DNA of 62,279 bases from JAZKAD01 sp040389305 (GTDB lineage Bacteria; Pseudomonadota; Alphaproteobacteria; Rickettsiales; Rickettsiaceae), in assembly GCA_040389305.1 (NCBI GenBank), contig JAZKAD010000002.1:1-62279 (forward strand), read 5' to 3'. The notes beneath the pieces are model-generated. The model searched no databases, had not been told where the DNA came from, and was given only the letters and a program-made list of their open reading frames with translations. This document shows, piece after piece, positions 51,895 to 60,721 of the stretch. How positions within the stretch are numbered: the stretch's first letter is position 1; each line of letters begins with the position of its first letter. Both the position numbers and the translations under genes were made by a program.

Positions 51895-53112
51895 CTAGAA
51901 TTTTAATGTTGCACCTATTAAAGCAACGGTACCTTTTGTGGTGATTTGAGTAGGATCATTATACACAGCTAGTTTTCTTCCCTTTCCTTTGAAGTACGTT
52001 ACTTCGACATATGGAGTAAACCCAGCTGCTAATTTATAATCAGTTCCTATTGTATAAGCATCTACTTTATTTTTTACGCGCTCACCACGAACGTAAGTTA
52101 AGCTAAGCCCTACAGGACCTTGGTTGTATGCAGTACCTGCTGTGTAGAAACGTGTTTTGCGCTTACTAGCGCCGTCAAGCTCTCTAGATGTTAAGCTTTT
52201 ACCAAGATCAGCATAAGAACCAGCAAATGACATTACTCCGCAATTTAAAATAGCGCCGATGTTGTAAGTTTTCATGCCATCGATTTTGTATTCTCTTGTC
52301 GCTTGGGCTGCATTTACCGCAGTACCTTTTCTAGAGGACTTACCTACTTCTCCCGTAAGGGCGACTTTAAGGCTCATGCAGTCTGATAAATCTTGTTCAA
52401 ATGTTGCACCAAGACTGAATGCGTCTTTAACCCCTGGGTTTTCAGTATATGTTATGCCTCCAACGTTCTCTACGCTGCGAATTGAATCCTTTCCTACTGA
52501 AAAAGCACTTGTGCCTAAATTTCTAGCATCCGGAATATAGGATACACCAAACTGCACTTTGTCCGCGAATTTAGGCGTAAAATATGTAATCTTTCTTGAG
52601 GTCTCGGGGGATGTTTTGTAGTTTGAAGTTAAGACAGAAGCACCCGGGGTATTAACCCAAGTCATGGTTTGATTATCAAACCATGCATAACTAGTCCAAT
52701 TATCTCCTGTGCCGCTAGCTAAGTCAAGTCCGCTAACGCGCATCTGCGATCCTGCGTCATACGCGGAACCGAACTGCCATTTGCCATAATCAGATTCTGT
52801 GAAAATATGAGAACCGCCGAAGCTCGTCCAGCCGTTTGATTGAGTTGTTGTTTGAACGTCAATTCTCGCGCCGTATTTCATCTCATCAGTCTCGCCAGAT
52901 GCGGTAAGAGCTACGTGCCCTTCGGAACTCATGGCAACATTTTTTTTGTCGGCCGAAAGATTTTGACTGGCTGTTGGTACTTTACTTTGATTTCTGAAAG
53001 CCGTTTCAAAAAGGAAAATTCCATCTAATTTTGTTGTAATTCCTTCTGCCATAACGGAAGAAGAAGCTCCAACTAAAGCAGCTAATAAAAATATCTTTTT
53101 CATTTTTTTCAT
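51895..53112 (-). CDS. Outer-membrane porin
   Basis: A 405-residue beta-barrel protein. The signal peptide is MKKMKKIFLLAALVGASSSV ending MA before EGITTKLDGIFLFE. The mature part is rich in alternating short strands (YGARIDVQTTTQ, KYDFGSA-like turns, TYVRGERVKNKVDAYTIG) and ends with a C-terminal aromatic residue (ATLKF), the Bam recognition signature. I start at 53112, with GGAGA 8 bp upstream, not at 53157. It is a general-porin-like protein and probably the main surface channel. The AT-rich leader at 53170-53230 carries TTATATAAGG/TTTATATAAG repeats suited to a strong promoter. Confidence 0.85.
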   Translation of the reverse strand: MKKMKKIFLLAALVGASSSVMAEGITTKLDGIFLFETAFRNQSKVPTASQNLSADKKNVAMSSEGHVALTASGETDEMKYGARIDVQTTTQSNGWTSFGGSHIFTESDYGKWQFGSAYDAGSQMRVSGLDLASGTGDNWTSYAWFDNQTMTWVNTPGASVLTSNYKTSPETSRKITYFTPKFADKVQFGVSYIPDARNLGTSAFSVGKDSIRSVENVGGITYTENPGVKDAFSLGATFEQDLSDCMSLKVALTGEVGKSSRKGTAVNAAQATREYKIDGMKTYNIGAILNCGVMSFAGSYADLGKSLTSRELDGASKRKTRFYTAGTAYNQGPVGLSLTYVRGERVKNKVDAYTIGTDYKLAAGFTPYVEVTYFKGKGRKLAVYNDPTQITTKGTVALIGATLKF

Positions 53113-53273
53113 ATTTAAATCTCCAAAAAATTCTTTGTAAGCGCAATTTCTACTCATGTGGGGATCCTACAGTAGGCCTATATACGAGACAACATCTTAT
53201 ATAAACCTTATATAAAATTATTAAACAAAAATTAAAACACTGTGTCATATCTACAACAACTAGCGTCTATCGT

Positions 53274-53951
53274 TTAACCCCATATATTATTCGGTATTTT
53301 TTGAAGTAGAAGTTGGTGTTGTCTGTATTCTTCTTCGCTCGGCTTTATAACGACAATTCCTAATCTTTGACGCTCCACCGTCTTTATCTTCAAAGAAAAG
53401 TCCTGTTTCTGCTCTTTCTTTTTAAGAACAAAGGTAGTTTGTCTTCCTCCCGTAAGCTCTACATATACTTCATATAACAATTCGGCATCTAGTAATGCTC
53501 CGTGGAATTGCCTTGAGGAGTTGTCAATTTTAAATTTTTTACAAAGTGCATCGAGATTTGCGCGGGCGCCGGGAAACATTTTTCGTGCCATAGCAAGGGT
53601 GTCTACGACAGAAGACATGTCTATGGATGGTTTATTTAATAAAGATAATTCATGATTTATAAACTTCATATCAAATGAAGCATTATGTATGACAAGCCTA
53701 GAACCTTCGATAAACTTCAAAAAGTCTTCCGCGACTTCGCTGAACCGTGGCTTGTCTTGAAGAAATTCTGTAGATATGCCATGTATTCTATAGGCCTCTA
53801 TTGGCATGTCGCGATCTGGATTCAAATAAAAGTGAAACTTATTGCCGGTAAGAACTTTATTGTTCATTTCTAGCATGCCGATTTCTACGATCCGATGACC
53901 CGCTTTCGGATCAAGGCCCGTAGTCTCAGTATCTAGTAATACTTCTCTCAT
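53274..53951 (-). CDS. dnaQ: DNA polymerase III epsilon subunit (proofreading exonuclease)
   Basis: DnaQ is the 3'-5' exonuclease of the replicative polymerase. The 225 residues have the DEDDh motifs: LLDTETTGLDPKAGHRIVEIG (Exo I), HNASFDMKFINHEL (Exo II), HGALLDAELLYEVY (Exo III, with His), and a C-terminal tail that tethers to the alpha subunit. It lies 62 bp downstream of coaE on the same strand. The hemE/coaE/dnaQ neighbourhood matches the conserved origin-proximal cluster of alphaproteobacteria. Confidence 0.95.
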   Translation of the reverse strand: MREVLLDTETTGLDPKAGHRIVEIGMLEMNNKVLTGNKFHFYLNPDRDMPIEAYRIHGISTEFLQDKPRFSEVAEDFLKFIEGSRLVIHNASFDMKFINHELSLLNKPSIDMSSVVDTLAMARKMFPGARANLDALCKKFKIDNSSRQFHGALLDAELLYEVYVELTGGRQTTFVLKKKEQKQDFSLKIKTVERQRLGIVVIKPSEEEYRQHQLLLQKIPNNIWG

Positions 53952-54013
53952 ATCAACTCTTGTTCTGCAGTAAATTGATTTTACACTCCTCCGATTCTTT
54001 GGCTATAATTATT

Positions 54014-54613
54014 TTAGGCTTGTTCTAGATTTTTTATTATTTCTCCCAGATTCTTTTTCCAAGAAATTAGGTCAACATCTGTTTTAATAACGAAGTCAGC
54101 TCTTTTTTGCTTTTCTTCGTCAGGCATCTGTATTTTACATATCATGTCGAATACGTCCGGAAGCATTCCGCGTTCTATTGCCCTTTTTTTTCTAATTAAT
54201 CCAGAGCAGGAAATGACTATTACATAGTCAAATTCCTTTTCTAAGGCTTTTTCGAATAACAGCGGGATCTCGGCAAATCCTAGGTTTCCGCCTAAACCCC
54301 CTCTAAATACTTTGAGCCTTTGCCTTATAATTGGATGGATAAAGTTTTCTAGTTTAATTCTTTTGGCTTGATCGGAATAGATCACTGAAGCGATTCTAGC
54401 TTTGCTAAAAGCCTCAATCTCTGGAAGAATTTCTAAGACTTTTTGTTGAACAGCTTCGCTCTTGTACATTTCCTTTACAACTTCGTCCGCGCTGAATACT
54501 TCGTATCCTAGTTCTTTTAAGTAGCTCAAGACAGAGCTTTTACCAGAAGCAACAGAACCCGTGATTCCCACTAATTTTCCGTTATTATTCCTATTGGTTA
54601 TGATATTGTGCAT
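54014..54613 (-). CDS. coaE: Dephospho-CoA kinase
   Basis: CoaE phosphorylates dephospho-CoA in the last step of CoA synthesis. The 199 residues have the P-loop LVGITGSVASGKSSVLSYL, then FSADEVVKEMY, FIHPIIRQRL and FAEIPLLFEKALEKEFDYVIVI. The first codons (ATG CAC AAT) are part of a DnaA-box-like TTATGCACA on the coding strand, so the start borders the putative origin. Confidence 0.94.
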   Translation of the reverse strand: MHNIITNRNNNGKLVGITGSVASGKSSVLSYLKELGYEVFSADEVVKEMYKSEAVQQKVLEILPEIEAFSKARIASVIYSDQAKRIKLENFIHPIIRQRLKVFRGGLGGNLGFAEIPLLFEKALEKEFDYVIVISCSGLIRKKRAIERGMLPDVFDMICKIQMPDEEKQKRADFVIKTDVDLISWKKNLGEIIKNLEQA

Positions 54614-54918
54614 AAAGCTGTTTATATCTATGTATAATTTTGTGTATAAAACGCCTTCTCTGTATTTAGACCTTAGTTACCCACCTAAACCCTCACGAAT
54701 ATATCATCTTTATGCACATGTGGGTATGTCATATATGATATATGTTGATAATACTCATATCTTGCTTAGCCTTTGTGATTTTTCTTTACTATCATCACCC
54801 ATCAGCTATCGTAATCTCTTTGCTTAATATTGTGTGTAATTATGTGGACCATTTAGAATACACATAATAACGCGCCCTACTACTACCTCTTTTAAGAAAA
54901 TAATATCTTTATATATTT
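54607..54918. other. Putative chromosomal origin of replication (oriC)
   Basis: About 305 bp of AT-rich noncoding DNA between divergent coaE and hemE. Three DnaA boxes match TTATNCACA exactly: 54607-54615 and 54641-54649 on the minus strand (TTATGCACA, TTATACACA) and 54710-54718 on the plus strand (TTATGCACA). The last abuts TGTGGGTAT (54719-54727) head to head. Weaker boxes lie at 54831-54839, 54843-54851 and 54856-54864. A 15-bp perfect palindrome (CATATAT-G-ATATATG) is at 54730-54744, and a very AT-rich stretch at 54885-54918 could unwind. The hemE-flanked position matches the described origins of Caulobacter and Rickettsia. No CtrA-type TTAA-N7-TTAA site is evident. A reading frame at 54561-54827 here is a shadow. 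Confidence 0.7.
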
Positions 54919-55953
54919 ATGTTGAAAAAAAAATTACTCAGCGTTTTTGATAAAAAAATTACTCTCACTCCTCCTCCGATATGGATAATGAGGCAGGCAG
55001 GAAGATATTTACCTGAATACAGAAAGATCAGGGAGTCTTTAGGGGGTTTCTTGGATCTTTGCTACAATCCAGAGAAAGCAGCAGAAGTTACTTTGCAACC
55101 CATCAAGAGGTTCGATCTTGATGCTGCTATAATATTTTCGGATATCTTGATCTTACCTCATAGCATGGGCTTGAATGTTCATTTTGAGGAAGGAGAAGGC
55201 CCTGTAGTTGAGAGAATTTTACAGGAATCTGACTTGAAAAAATTAAAAATAGACAAAGATAATGAAAAGCTTCAGAGGGTCTATGAAGCTATATCTTTAA
55301 CTCGAGCTACACTGAGGAGAGATAAAGCTCTTATAGGGTTTGTTGGAGCTCCCTGGACTGTTGCGACGTATGTTTTAGAAGGAAGAGGCAAGCATGATTT
55401 TTCTTATAGCAGAGAAGTCGCCTACTCAAATCCAAAATTTGTAGCGGCCTTAATAGAAAAATTAACTGAGCAGACAATACATCATTTACTGTCTCAGATT
55501 AAAGCTGGAGCAGACATTGTTCAAATATTTGACTCTTGGGCCGGAGTTTTAGGAGAGGCGGAGTATGAGGAATTTGTTATAAAGCCAACTATTCAGATAG
55601 TAAAAGAAATCAAGAAGCAATATCCAAATACGCCTATTATAGGGTTTCCTAGAGGTTCGGGTTATTTGTACGAGAAATACATTTCAAATACTGGAGTAGA
55701 TGCCGTTGGCCTAGATCAAAATGTTCCTATTAGTACAATGGCAAAGTTCCAAGAAAAAATTGTAGTTCAAGGGAATTTAGATCCAGTGGTGTTACTTAGC
55801 GACAAAGAAACTATCAAAAAAAAGGCCGAAGATATCTTGGACAAGGTGGGCCGCAATGGAAAATTTATATTTAATCTGGGGCATGGTATTTTGCCAAGGA
55901 CCCCTATTGAGAATGTAGAATATTTAGTAGAGTGCGTGAGAAGTAAAGTCTGA
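54919..55953 (+). CDS. hemE: Uroporphyrinogen decarboxylase
   Basis: HemE removes four carboxyl groups from uroporphyrinogen III in heme synthesis. The 344 residues show the signatures PPIWIMRQAGRYLPEYR, IIFSDILILPHSMG with the catalytic Asp, GFVGAPWTVATYVLEG, FDSWAG, GFPRGSG and the late FNLGHGILPRTPIENV. Length is normal. It is transcribed away from the putative origin, as in other alphaproteobacteria. Confidence 0.96.
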   Translation: MLKKKLLSVFDKKITLTPPPIWIMRQAGRYLPEYRKIRESLGGFLDLCYNPEKAAEVTLQPIKRFDLDAAIIFSDILILPHSMGLNVHFEEGEGPVVERILQESDLKKLKIDKDNEKLQRVYEAISLTRATLRRDKALIGFVGAPWTVATYVLEGRGKHDFSYSREVAYSNPKFVAALIEKLTEQTIHHLLSQIKAGADIVQIFDSWAGVLGEAEYEEFVIKPTIQIVKEIKKQYPNTPIIGFPRGSGYLYEKYISNTGVDAVGLDQNVPISTMAKFQEKIVVQGNLDPVVLLSDKETIKKKAEDILDKVGRNGKFIFNLGHGILPRTPIENVEYLVECVRSKV

Positions 55954-56009
55954 TCTATTATAAACTTTGTGCCTGTGTCAAGATCAGGCTGTGACTGGCG
56001 CAATGTAAA

Positions 56010-56037
56010 AGTCTTTGTCTATAAAAAAACAAAGACT
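56010..56037 (-). terminator. Terminator of the gene at 56038-56817
   Basis: Read on the minus strand, AGTCTTTGT, a T-rich loop and ACAAAGACT are followed by TTTT, immediately after the stop codon. The stem is 9 bp with modest GC. Confidence 0.65.
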
Positions 56038-56817
56038 CTATCTTCCACGCACCTCGCTTCCTTTCCCCTGTGCATGGGGGAGAGGCGTAACAGAAGAAAC
56101 CTTTTTTTGTTGTCTTTTCATAATATCTCCTACACTTGAAAGAGTAGCGCTTATATGCTTATTTTCCTTTGCAAAGCCAATAGCTTTTTTAATTTTTAAT
56201 TTTAATCCTTCGAGGAAATCGACTACATCGTGGACTTTTCCAAATCCCTTTTCTTCTTTTTTTGCAAATTTTTTAACAAGTAGTATAGCTTCTTTATATA
56301 TCATTTCAGCATTACTTCTATTCTCTTTACCCTCATCTAATTCTCCAGGAGTTGTTATTTTTTCTGCTACAGATTTTGCAAGGAATACAATATTATTTGT
56401 GTTTTTAGAGAAGTCAGGATTTTTTGCTATCCCTGATTTTATTAAAGCATAAGTTGAAAGCGCCATATCTTCTTTACGTTCTTCGTAGGGAGATTTAGGA
56501 ATTTTAAGATCTTCCGGTAACCATGGTCTTGAAATTTTTTCTAATTGCTGCTGAGCTATAAAGGCATCTTCAGCTCTTTTATCTAATGGATTAGCTTTGT
56601 TGTTTTTGTATCTCGTATTCAGATGGTCTTCAATGGATTTATATTTCTTGGTAATGTTTTTTTTAGCACTAGTAACTCCCGGAGAATCCTTAGTATTATT
56701 CTGATTTTTATGCAATTCTTTAAACAATGTATCATATAATTCAGTTAACTGATCTACGGCAGTCTCAAGAGGTTTTACGACCTCATCAAGAGAGTATATT
56801 TTTTGATCTTCAGACAT
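56038..56817 (-). CDS. Hypothetical helical protein with repeat-derived C-terminus
   Basis: A 259-residue Lys-rich, largely helical protein that I do not recognise. It has no signal peptide and no membrane segment. Coiled-coil-like stretches are KSIEDHLNTRYKNNK and AILLVKKFAKKEEKGFGKV. The last residues (TPLPHAQGKGSEVRGR) have an unrelated composition and come from a GC-rich palindromic element at 56046-56086 that seems to have inserted at the 3' end. It lies upstream of no partner; the type I secretion genes are 380 bp away on the same strand. It could be a secreted or cytoplasmic protein, and I cannot choose. Confidence 0.55.
   Translation of the reverse strand: MSEDQKIYSLDEVVKPLETAVDQLTELYDTLFKELHKNQNNTKDSPGVTSAKKNITKKYKSIEDHLNTRYKNNKANPLDKRAEDAFIAQQQLEKISRPWLPEDLKIPKSPYEERKEDMALSTYALIKSGIAKNPDFSKNTNNIVFLAKSVAEKITTPGELDEGKENRSNAEMIYKEAILLVKKFAKKEEKGFGKVHDVVDFLEGLKLKIKKAIGFAKENKHISATLSSVGDIMKRQQKKVSSVTPLPHAQGKGSEVRGR
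56046..56086. repeat. REP-like palindromic element at gene 3' end
   Basis: A GC-rich imperfect palindrome (CTTTCCCC-TGTGCAT-GGGGGAGAG at its core, extended by CTCGCTT / GGCG) encodes the final residues of the gene at 56038-56817. Its base composition stands out from the AT-rich surroundings. It resembles dispersed palindromic elements that can enter reading frames, as known for Rickettsia palindromic elements. Confidence 0.5.
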
Positions 56818-57196
56818 AACTTACTCCAAGTTGATTGGATAAAATGTACTATATGATTTTTAATAAAACAAAAAATTAATCAGAACTCATGTTGTTTTTA
56901 AACAGAGCTTGGTATTTTGTTGTAAGTAAACATCACTATCCTTAAATCTAATATTTTCCTACTTCAGTTTCTTGAGTATCGTAATCATTGAAAGTCCCAT
57001 ACCAGAAATACTTAGAGCGCAATTTATACCCTTGAGGAATTTATCAGGGAAGAGGAGTGTTTTGATCAAAGCAGAGGGGCCTTACTTGGGCTTAAGATGT
57101 CTCTGATCCTAAAAAAGTAAATTAATCCAGTTTCCTTTCGCGTTTTATTGCCATCCCTGCGCGGGAAGATGGCAATCTATGTTCTACTTCTATACT
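56818..57196. other. 379-bp intergenic region with an inverted repeat
   Basis: No gene I can support. Between 56959 and 57081 on the minus strand there is a 40-codon open stretch with a hydrophobic run (CALSISGMGLSMITIL), which may be the last trace of a membrane-protein gene but is too short to assert. At 57147-57176 lies a 9-bp inverted repeat ATTGCCATC / GATGGCAAT around a GC-rich centre (CCTGCGCGGGAA), without a following T-run. It follows the hlyD stop on the minus strand and may be a terminator relic or a second REP-like element. Confidence 0.5.
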
Positions 57197-58741
57197 CTAC
57201 TTCTCTTTAAATGCTCTAAACATAGTGTCTGTTATTGGATCTAGGAGATATCTAAATAATGTACGCTCTCCGGTGATAATTTGTACTTCAACATCCATCC
57301 CAGGATGAAGGACGAGGTTACGATTTTTGGCAGCTTTATTAAAATCATCCATATCAATCTCTATGCGAGCTGAGTACATGTAAGGTTCTTGACCTCTTTG
57401 CAGTCCTATTTGATCAGAAGGCACAACATCAGATGAAAGAGCTACTACTTTCCCCTTAAACACAGGAGATGTTCTGGATTTAAAAGCACTGAACCTGAGA
57501 TTACAATTAAGGCCTATTTGGACGGAATCAATATTCTTGGTAGATACCTTTGCTTCGACTACTAGCACATCGTTTGTCGGAGAAATTTCCGCAATAGTCT
57601 GCCCCGGAGGTACAACGCTGCCAACAGTATGATACTTTAGGTCGTTCACAGTACCGTCCACAGGCGATGTAAGAATTGAACGCTCAAGAGAGTCTTTGGA
57701 GTAGGCGTATTGCTCTTTAGATTGAGATAGCTGGTTATGTACTTCTCTTAGTTCTTTAAGGACGCTTTCCATGTCTTGGTTTTTGAAATTAATAATATCA
57801 ATTTTGATCTTTGTAATTTCTTGTTCATTTCGAGCGATCTCAGCTTCTGTGCTAGCAATCTCGCTTTTAGCTTGTTCTTGTCTACTTTCAAGCTCCATTA
57901 CCGCTGCCTTATGCATATAGCCTTTCGTCAAAAGTTCTTTTGAAGCTTTAACGCGCTCAGTATACATAGTATAGGTTTTGAGCGCGGACGTTTTTTTAGC
58001 TGTAAGGCCTTCAATTTGTTTGCGCGCTTGTTCTATTTGCTGATCTCGGGACCTCAATGTATGGTCATAAACCTCCTTTCTAGAGAAAAAAAGGCTTTGT
58101 TGAGTACTTAGTATCTTTTGTATTTCTGGCTTGTTTGCGTCCTTTAGTAACACTTCAGAAAATTGAATTTCTGGGGTATCATCGCGTTCAGCAACAAGGC
58201 GGCATTCTGCAGCTAGCGAAGTAAGATAATTATTTAGATGAATATCATGTTCAGTTTTGAATCTTATTTCATCTAAGGCAATAATTGGGTCGCCTATTTT
58301 TACCGTATCACCTTGTTTTACATATATCTTTCTAATAATTCCACCAGAAGGATGGTTTAAAACTTGCCTTTGGCTGCTAGAGATCAAAGTGCCCATAGCA
58401 ACAGCTGCGCTGTTAAGCGGTGCGAGCATGCTCCATATTCCTCCGAATCCAAAGAAGAAGATAATAACATATACTCCAAATAAAATTGGCGTACGTGCAG
58501 TTTGTACAACCTCATTTCTATGAGGGTCATTTGGTTTTACTACGAAATTAATAAATCTATCTACGTTTTTAATTCCGCCTTGTAAGCTCGCGCCTATTTT
58601 TTGAGCAATCATAGTCATGATCGCTTGTTTCTTGGTCATAATCTTTTGTTGCTGACCTTGTTGTTTGGCGTGCATTTCAGCCAGAAGTTTCATGATCTCT
58701 GGATTTAATTGCTTCGGCGCGTTATTAGGATTATCCAACAT
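57197..58741 (-). CDS. Type I secretion membrane-fusion protein (HlyD/PrtE type)
   Basis: A 514-residue periplasmic adaptor linking the inner-membrane ABC exporter to TolC. A cytoplasmic N-terminus of about 85 residues precedes one membrane segment (ILFGVYVIIFFFGFGGIWSM, about 87-106). It is followed by a biotinyl-lipoyl half motif (LNHPSGGIIRKIYVKQGDTVKIGDPIIALDE region), a long coiled-coil hairpin (about 170-370), the second half motif (SPVDGTVNDLKYHTVGSVV) and a C-terminal beta domain. The N-terminal cytoplasmic extension is longer than in PrtE. It lies 57 bp downstream of the exporter gene in the same operon. TolC is not in the window. Confidence 0.92.
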   Translation of the reverse strand: MLDNPNNAPKQLNPEIMKLLAEMHAKQQGQQQKIMTKKQAIMTMIAQKIGASLQGGIKNVDRFINFVVKPNDPHRNEVVQTARTPILFGVYVIIFFFGFGGIWSMLAPLNSAAVAMGTLISSSQRQVLNHPSGGIIRKIYVKQGDTVKIGDPIIALDEIRFKTEHDIHLNNYLTSLAAECRLVAERDDTPEIQFSEVLLKDANKPEIQKILSTQQSLFFSRKEVYDHTLRSRDQQIEQARKQIEGLTAKKTSALKTYTMYTERVKASKELLTKGYMHKAAVMELESRQEQAKSEIASTEAEIARNEQEITKIKIDIINFKNQDMESVLKELREVHNQLSQSKEQYAYSKDSLERSILTSPVDGTVNDLKYHTVGSVVPPGQTIAEISPTNDVLVVEAKVSTKNIDSVQIGLNCNLRFSAFKSRTSPVFKGKVVALSSDVVPSDQIGLQRGQEPYMYSARIEIDMDDFNKAAKNRNLVLHPGMDVEVQIITGERTLFRYLLDPITDTMFRAFKEK

Positions 58742-58798
58742 ATTTTTACTACTAATTTATAGTTGAGCTTTTAAGAGTTTGTTATAAAAACGACATGC

Positions 58799-60571
58799 TT
58801 ATTTATCGTTAATATGTATCATTCCGCTTTTAAGCATTTGTACTCTTCCACTTACTTCTTCTTTGGAACCGTAAGCAACAACCGAACCATCCTGTATAAC
58901 CATCACTTTATCTACTACAGATAATATGGAGGGCCGGTGAGATATTACAACCACAGCAATGCCTTTTGACTTTGCTTGCAAGAGAGCTTGTGACAATGCA
59001 ATTTCGCCAGCTTCATCGAGGTTAGCATTGGGCTCATCTAGTATCACCATTTTAGGATCGCCATAAAAAGCTCTAGCAAGCCCTATTCTTTGTTTTTGCC
59101 CACCCGAGAGATTAGAGCCCGCAACTCCGATATCAGAATCGTATTCATCTGGGAATTTCAAAATCATTTCATGAGCACCAGCCATTTTGGCTGCAGCAAT
59201 TACTTTTTCTGGAAGGATGTCTGCATCCGCGGCCATTCTTGCGATGTTTTGCTTAATCGATCCACTGAAGAGCTCGATACCCTGAGGCAAGTAACCCACG
59301 TGCTTGCCAAAATCTTCTCTATTCCATCTATATATCTCGCCGCCATCTAGTCTTACTGAGCCAGATGTGGCTTTCCATACACCCGTCATTATTTTAGCAA
59401 GCGTAGATTTTCCTGTAGCACTAGGACCTATGATAGCTACAAGTTGGCCTGGCTCTACCGCGAACGATACTCCTTTCAGTACGTATTTTGTTTCTGATTC
59501 TTGAGCCGCTCTTTGATTCGATGGGAAAGCGTAATACACATTATCAAATGTTAAATGACCCTGTATGTTGCTCAGAGGCATAGACTCGTCACGAAGTGAT
59601 GTGGTTTTAAAAACATCTTGAATATTTTTATACGACTTCATGGCAGAGCTAATACTTTTCCAGAGCTCGATGGCGTTATCGAAAGGAGCAAGGGCGCGGC
59701 CTACCAATATAGAGCTAGCTATCATACCACCAGTTGTCATATCTGCACCACGTGTACTTACTACTACATATGCGCCAATACCAGTCACCGCCATTTGCAA
59801 AACATTTCGTATAAAACGCGACATATTAGAAATGATGCCATTTCTATAGCTAGCAAGTGACTGCTTAGCAAGGGCTGCTTGGTTAAATTTATGCCAGTTA
59901 GCAGATACATTTTTCATCATACCCATTGCCTCCACAACCTCGGCATTACGAGTAGCAATCTCTGCTTGGTTCATGCTTTTGATGGAGTAGTCAGTAGCCT
60001 CGCCAAGTGTTCTATTAGTTGCTGCGGCATTTAAAAAGGCAGAAGAAATTATGATGATAGCACCAGCGATAGTCAGCCATCCCAAATAAGGATGGATTGC
60101 AAAAATTACGCCGATATATACTACGCTCCAAGGTGCATCGAACAAGGTATTGATGCCAGTACTTGTGAGGAATGTTTTAACAGTTTGAAAATCTCTAAGT
60201 AATTGGCTGGCTGCCATGCCATGCTTACTGGCCGCAGCCGCTACCGCCCTTGAAAAAAGCATTGGTGATAGATTGTTATCTAGCCACTCTCCTATTCTAA
60301 TTAAAGTAAATGAACGCGCTATTTGCAGAAGTGTATATACCAAGTAAACCGATCCTATCACGAGAGATAGCATAAGAAGCGTATTCATACTACCACTACC
60401 GATAACTCTATCAAGTACCTGAAGAGAGTAGAGCGGGGTGATTAACATCGCTAAATTAATGAAAAATGCAAAAACAAAAGTTATCTGAAAGGCTTTTTTG
60501 CATTTAGCTAAAGCATCTTCTAGGGGGTTTAGCTGAGTAATGCTTGGGCTCTTAGATTTTTGTACTTGCAT
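58799..60571 (-). CDS. Type I secretion ABC transporter (PrtD/LapB-like)
   Basis: A 590-residue fused permease-ATPase. Six membrane helices span about residues 30-310. The ABC domain has Walker A GPSATGKSTLAK, the signature LSGGQKQRIGLARAF, Walker B MVILDEPNANLDEAG and the H-loop VVISHRP. There is no N-terminal C39 peptidase domain, so it belongs with PrtD-type exporters that recognise an uncleaved C-terminal signal on substrates. Residues 1-25 are a short cytoplasmic lead. It is paired with the HlyD-type gene downstream. No RTX-type substrate gene is adjacent. Confidence 0.93.
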   Translation of the reverse strand: MQVQKSKSPSITQLNPLEDALAKCKKAFQITFVFAFFINLAMLITPLYSLQVLDRVIGSGSMNTLLMLSLVIGSVYLVYTLLQIARSFTLIRIGEWLDNNLSPMLFSRAVAAAASKHGMAASQLLRDFQTVKTFLTSTGINTLFDAPWSVVYIGVIFAIHPYLGWLTIAGAIIIISSAFLNAAATNRTLGEATDYSIKSMNQAEIATRNAEVVEAMGMMKNVSANWHKFNQAALAKQSLASYRNGIISNMSRFIRNVLQMAVTGIGAYVVVSTRGADMTTGGMIASSILVGRALAPFDNAIELWKSISSAMKSYKNIQDVFKTTSLRDESMPLSNIQGHLTFDNVYYAFPSNQRAAQESETKYVLKGVSFAVEPGQLVAIIGPSATGKSTLAKIMTGVWKATSGSVRLDGGEIYRWNREDFGKHVGYLPQGIELFSGSIKQNIARMAADADILPEKVIAAAKMAGAHEMILKFPDEYDSDIGVAGSNLSGGQKQRIGLARAFYGDPKMVILDEPNANLDEAGEIALSQALLQAKSKGIAVVVISHRPSILSVVDKVMVIQDGSVVAYGSKEEVSGRVQMLKSGMIHINDK

Positions 60572-60721
60572 AATTTATCTTCAAAAGTTTATAAGCGTTT
60601 ATTAGCCAGATGATGTTAAAATGTGCGAAAGCTAATATAATTAATATTTATTAAGTAGTAGCTTCTTATTCATTTAAAGATATTAATGTAAATAAATCAA
60701 ATATGCAAGGATTTTATTATA

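Noticed and set aside
54561..54827. Reading frame of 88 codons across the coaE/hemE gap
   Set aside because: It overlaps the coaE start antisense, has low-complexity composition and covers the DnaA boxes; treated as a shadow frame.
56959..57081. 40-codon hydrophobic frame on the minus strand as a gene remnant
   Set aside because: Too short to separate from chance in AT-rich DNA, and no recognisable family. Mentioned only under the intergenic region.
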